Assembly: GCA_019661895.1 (NCBI GenBank)
Contig: JAIFWO010000003.1
Span: forward strand, 1-37,902
Length of the DNA stretch: 37,902 nt
Direction: 5' to 3'
Source of the DNA: Candidatus Parcubacteria bacterium
Lineage (GTDB): Bacteria > Patescibacteriota > Minisyncoccia > Phycocordibacterales > Zambryskibacteraceae
Below the pieces are notes generated by a model. The model did not search any database, was not told where the DNA came from, and worked only from the letters and a program-made list of their open reading frames with translations. The translations under genes and the position numbers were made by a program. Below are positions 35,220 through 37,902 of the stretch, piece by piece. How positions within the stretch are numbered: position 1 is the first letter of the stretch; every line of letters begins with the position of its first letter.

Positions 35220-36464
35220 ATGCTGCATGAATTCTTCTCGCAATTCGACACTGCGTTTTTAAGATCGATGCTCCACTCCGTGTTTGCTTGGGCGCCGGTG
35301 TGGGTACCGATCCTTTTTGCTATTGTCTGGTTCGACCTCTGGCTGCATTACAAACAGCGCGAATGGATCAAGAAGCAGGAGAGCGTTCTGCTTGAGATAC
35401 GCTTGCCGCAGGAGCTTCCGAAGTCGCCGCACGCCATGGAGCTTTTCATCAACACCCTCTACGACGTCTTCCCAGGCAACCTCATCAAGGTTTACCTCGA
35501 AGGCGCTCAGCGGCAATGGTTCTCGCTCGAACTTGTCTCGATCGACGGCACCATCCACTTTTATATCTGGTGTCTCAAGGCCCGCAAGAACCGCGTCGAG
35601 ACCCAGCTCTACGCCCAGTTCCCAAACGTCGAAGTCCACGAGGTGCCGGATTACACTCTCGGCGTTCATCACAATCCGGACAAGCTTAGCTTCGGTTGGA
35701 TCGGACAGCTTAAATTGACTAAAGCCGATGCGTATCCGATCAAGACCTATATCGAATACGGCCTTCATGAAGATCCTGATGAAGAGTTTAAGCACGATCC
35801 GCTCGTCTCGCTGCTTGAATTCTTAGGCTCGCTTAAGAAGGGCGAGCAAGCCTGGGTGCAAATCTTGATCCAAGGACATACTAAAGAGGGGCTCACCTTC
35901 CACCGCTTGTTTCCCAAGGCAGACTGGAAGGGCGGAGTGGAGAAGGAGATCAAAGAGATCTTGAAGAAGGGCCGCTTGAAGCCCGAGGATGACAAGACGC
36001 TCGACTCGACCAAGCACCTAAGCCAAGGTCAACGCGATGTGATCGAAGCTATTGAGCGCAATGCCTCTAAGACCGCGTTTGACGCCATGATCCGCACCAC
36101 CTACTTCGCCGAGAAGGAGGTGTTTAATCCGGGCAACATCGGCGGGCTTCTGGGCAGCTTCAGTCATTTCAGTTCTCAAGATCTAAACGGCTTCCGACCC
36201 GACTTCAAAGCCAGTTTCGACTATCCTTGGCAGGATCTCTTCGGCAAGAAAAAGGCCTACAACGAGCGGCAACTCCTCGCGGCCTACAAGCGCCGATCCT
36301 TCTTCAGCCCTCCCTTCAAACATTTCCACGCCCATCCATTTATTCTAACCACTGAGGAGCTGGCCACCCTCTTCCACTTCCCATCTGGTATCGTGGCTGC
36401 TACTCCGACCCTTGAGCGCATCCCTTCGAAGAAGGCACAAGCTCCTGCCAATCTGCCCGTGTAG
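35220..36464 (+). CDS. Conserved membrane-anchored hypothetical protein (possibly the N-terminal part of a type IV secretion/coupling-type family)
   Basis: N-terminal TM helix WAPVWVPILFAIVWFDLWLHYKQREW; LLEIRLPQELPKSPHAMELFINTLYDVF; LFHFPSGIVAATPTLERIPSKKAQAPANLPV. Confidence 0.55.
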   Translation: MLHEFFSQFDTAFLRSMLHSVFAWAPVWVPILFAIVWFDLWLHYKQREWIKKQESVLLEIRLPQELPKSPHAMELFINTLYDVFPGNLIKVYLEGAQRQWFSLELVSIDGTIHFYIWCLKARKNRVETQLYAQFPNVEVHEVPDYTLGVHHNPDKLSFGWIGQLKLTKADAYPIKTYIEYGLHEDPDEEFKHDPLVSLLEFLGSLKKGEQAWVQILIQGHTKEGLTFHRLFPKADWKGGVEKEIKEILKKGRLKPEDDKTLDSTKHLSQGQRDVIEAIERNASKTAFDAMIRTTYFAEKEVFNPGNIGGLLGSFSHFSSQDLNGFRPDFKASFDYPWQDLFGKKKAYNERQLLAAYKRRSFFSPPFKHFHAHPFILTTEELATLFHFPSGIVAATPTLERIPSKKAQAPANLPV

Positions 36465-36465
36465 T

Positions 36466-37404
36466 ATGGAGAACCCTTTCTACGAAAAAGCGAGTGCCAG
36501 TCTTGACCGTCTTTACTCATGGTCTCAAATGTACAAAAGAGACTGGCGCGTGTATGCAGGAATGGTCCTGGTCCTTATCATTCTTAGCTTCGGATACTCC
36601 TTCTCAGCGCCAAAGAACTTCCCCGTGCACGGCATCGTTACCCTTCGGCAAGGAGCCGGGCTCTCAGAACTCTCGCTGACGTTGAAGCGAAATCATGTGA
36701 TCCGCTCTGCCACCTGGTTTAGGGTCACGGTCATCATTCTCGGCGGCGAGAGAGGCATCCAAGCGGGGGATTATTACCTCTCCAAGCGCGAGAGCTCGGC
36801 CCGTCTCGCCTGGAGAATGGTACACGCCGATCGCGATCTCTCTCTGGTGCGGATCACTATCCCGGAAGGATTCACGGTCAAAGATATCTCCAAACTCTTC
36901 GATGAGCGCTTCCCGCTCTTCAGCCACAAAGACTTCGAGGCCTCCGCGCCAGAAGGGTATCTCTTCCCAGATACATACTTCGTGTACGTAAATGCCACTG
37001 CCTCCTCGACCATCGGCTTCTTCCAAGATAATTTCCACAATAAGGTCGATCCATTGGCCGACGAGGTTAAGGCTTCAGGCCACAGCATCTATAACATCAT
37101 CGTCTTAGCCTCGATCCTTGAGGCGGAGACCAAGACCCCAGAGGACATGGCCGTAGTCTCGGGCATCATGTGGAAGAGGCTCAAGCTCGACATGCCGCTC
37201 CAAGTCGACTCAGCTCCTGAAACTTACAAGACCAAAGGCTTGCCTAGGGCACCCATAAACAATCCCGGTCTTGTGGCTATCAAAGCCGCTATCCATCCCA
37301 AAGATTCTCCTTACCTCTACTTCATTAGTGACAAACAGAACCAAATCCACTACGCTAAGACCCTCGATGAGCAAACCGCTAATATCAACAAGTATTTGAA
37401 ATAG
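36466..37404 (+). CDS. mltG: Endolytic transglycosylase MltG-like
   Basis: ITIPEGFTVKDISKLFDERFP; EGYLFPDTYFV; ILASILEAETKTPEDMAVVSGIMWKRLKLDMPLQVDS; PINNPGLVAIKAAIHPKDSPYLYFISD. Confidence 0.92.
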   Translation: MENPFYEKASASLDRLYSWSQMYKRDWRVYAGMVLVLIILSFGYSFSAPKNFPVHGIVTLRQGAGLSELSLTLKRNHVIRSATWFRVTVIILGGERGIQAGDYYLSKRESSARLAWRMVHADRDLSLVRITIPEGFTVKDISKLFDERFPLFSHKDFEASAPEGYLFPDTYFVYVNATASSTIGFFQDNFHNKVDPLADEVKASGHSIYNIIVLASILEAETKTPEDMAVVSGIMWKRLKLDMPLQVDSAPETYKTKGLPRAPINNPGLVAIKAAIHPKDSPYLYFISDKQNQIHYAKTLDEQTANINKYLK

Positions 37405-37407
37405 TCC

Positions 37408-37435
37408 TTGACAAATTTATAAGAGGGTGTATACT
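37408..37435 (+). promoter_or_regulatory. Consensus sigma-70-type promoter
   Basis: TTGACA (37408-37413), 16-nt spacer, TATACT (37430-37435). Confidence 0.8.
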
Positions 37436-37441
37436 TCTCAT

Positions 37442-37733
37442 CAGGAAGCCTAACGCCTCTACCTGTGACCAGTAGAGGGCAAGTGTGAACGGGGGCTAGT
37501 AGTGGTCACAAGATGTAAAACTCATAGGCAGTTTGGAAGTTGTAGGAATTACACATGTTGCTGTAGTCCTCACTCCGCGCTTCTCAGAGACGGAAGCGAT
37601 GGAGTCTACCCCACCGGTATCGAGTAACATCTATAGTACCTTTCTGATCCGTTCACACGGTTGGGTATGATGAGATGTATTAGGAGCGTCTAGAAGTTAT
37701 GGCTCCGAAAAAACTCGTTAGTGGGGTTTTTCT
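37442..37733 (+). ncRNA. Unassigned structured non-coding RNA candidate
   Basis: No convincing ORF; hairpin CCTCTAC/GTAGAGG; perfect long-range helix GTGTGAACGG/CCGTTCACAC; loop TGTGACCA complementary to TGGTCACA; hairpin ACTCC-CGCTTC/GAAGCG-GGAGT; terminator AAAAACTC/GGGGTTTTT. Confidence 0.7.
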
Positions 37734-37763
37734 ACCACCATGCGGCATAGCCGCTTCACATAT

Positions 37764-37795
37764 AAGCGCTCCCTTCGGGTGAGCGCTTTCTCTTA
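37764..37795 (+). terminator. Intrinsic terminator / attenuator upstream of last CDS
   Basis: AAGCGCTC-CC-TTCG-GG-T-GAGCGCTT then TTCTCTT; UUCG tetraloop. Confidence 0.75.
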
Positions 37796-37808
37796 ACACG
37801 GAGGATCG

Positions 37809-37902
37809 ATGCAATCGCTTGGACGCTTTGTCACGTGGGAAGATGTGCACAACAAGGCTAAAGGCCTTCTTCAAAAAGGACAGCTCGATGCGGTGTTGTT
37901 CA
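37809..37902 (+). CDS. Partial CDS truncated by window end
   Basis: GGAGG ribosome-binding site then MQSLGRFVTWEDVHNKAKGLLQKGQLDAVLF, open to the end of the window. Confidence 0.5.
   Translation, partial: MQSLGRFVTWEDVHNKAKGLLQKGQLDAVLF

Noticed and set aside
37464-37510. Shared 8-mer TGTGACCA between the ncRNA loop and the GTGACCACA ends of the tRNA trailers
   Set aside because: Too short to claim homology; may be chance
37561-37610. CGGAAG motif suggestive of SRP RNA domain IV
   Set aside because: The flanking consensus (GUCAGGxCCGGAAGGxAGCAG) is not met; the segment folds better as a plain hairpin ACTCC-CGCTTC/GAAGCG-GGAGT
37442-37733. Possibility that the ncRNA is RNase P RNA or tmRNA
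   Set aside because: No AGGAAAGUCC/ACAGAA-type RNase P core and no tRNA-like T-arm or tag ORF seen on either strand; Rfam search still needed
1-37902. Alternative genetic code (UGA recoding as in Gracilibacteria/SR1)
   Set aside because: TGA ends well-supported genes (for example leuS at 34122-34124 and the glucosidase at 2434-2436) and no in-frame TGA is needed in conserved proteins
1-37902. CRISPR array, transposase, integrase or prophage
   Set aside because: No regularly spaced direct repeats and no recognisable mobile-element proteins found

Overview
The window looks like a chromosomal segment of a Patescibacteria/CPR bacterium (Parcubacteria-like; inferred from gene content and trimmed housekeeping proteins). 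TGA is used as a normal stop. It carries a dense DNA-repair set (uvrA, uvrB, uvrC, a DnaQ-exonuclease/GIY-YIG fusion, a Rad52-like annealing protein and a PriA-like protein), a priA-def-fmt operon, mreB, tgt, leuS, ychF, mltG, a type IV pilin, cell-envelope enzymes, three tRNAs and many small hypothetical proteins. The most notable signals are: (1) one GC-rich palindromic repeat family present three times, twice in-frame inside proteins (UvrB and UvrC) and once as an intergenic hairpin; (2) an unassigned, highly structured ncRNA candidate at about 37.44-37.73 kb with its own consensus promoter, a perfect 10-bp long-range helix, a potential 8-bp loop-to-downstream pseudoknot and a terminator; (3) homologous long palindromes fused to the 3' ends of two divergent tRNA-Ala genes; (4) a LeuRS carrying a complete NUDIX box inside its editing-domain region; (5) several conserved proteins that have lost expected catalytic or structural parts (PriA without helicase motifs, Ddl without metal ligands, UvrA and YchF with large internal deletions, UvrC without HhH). 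Family calls and comparisons are from motif recognition and memory, not database searches.
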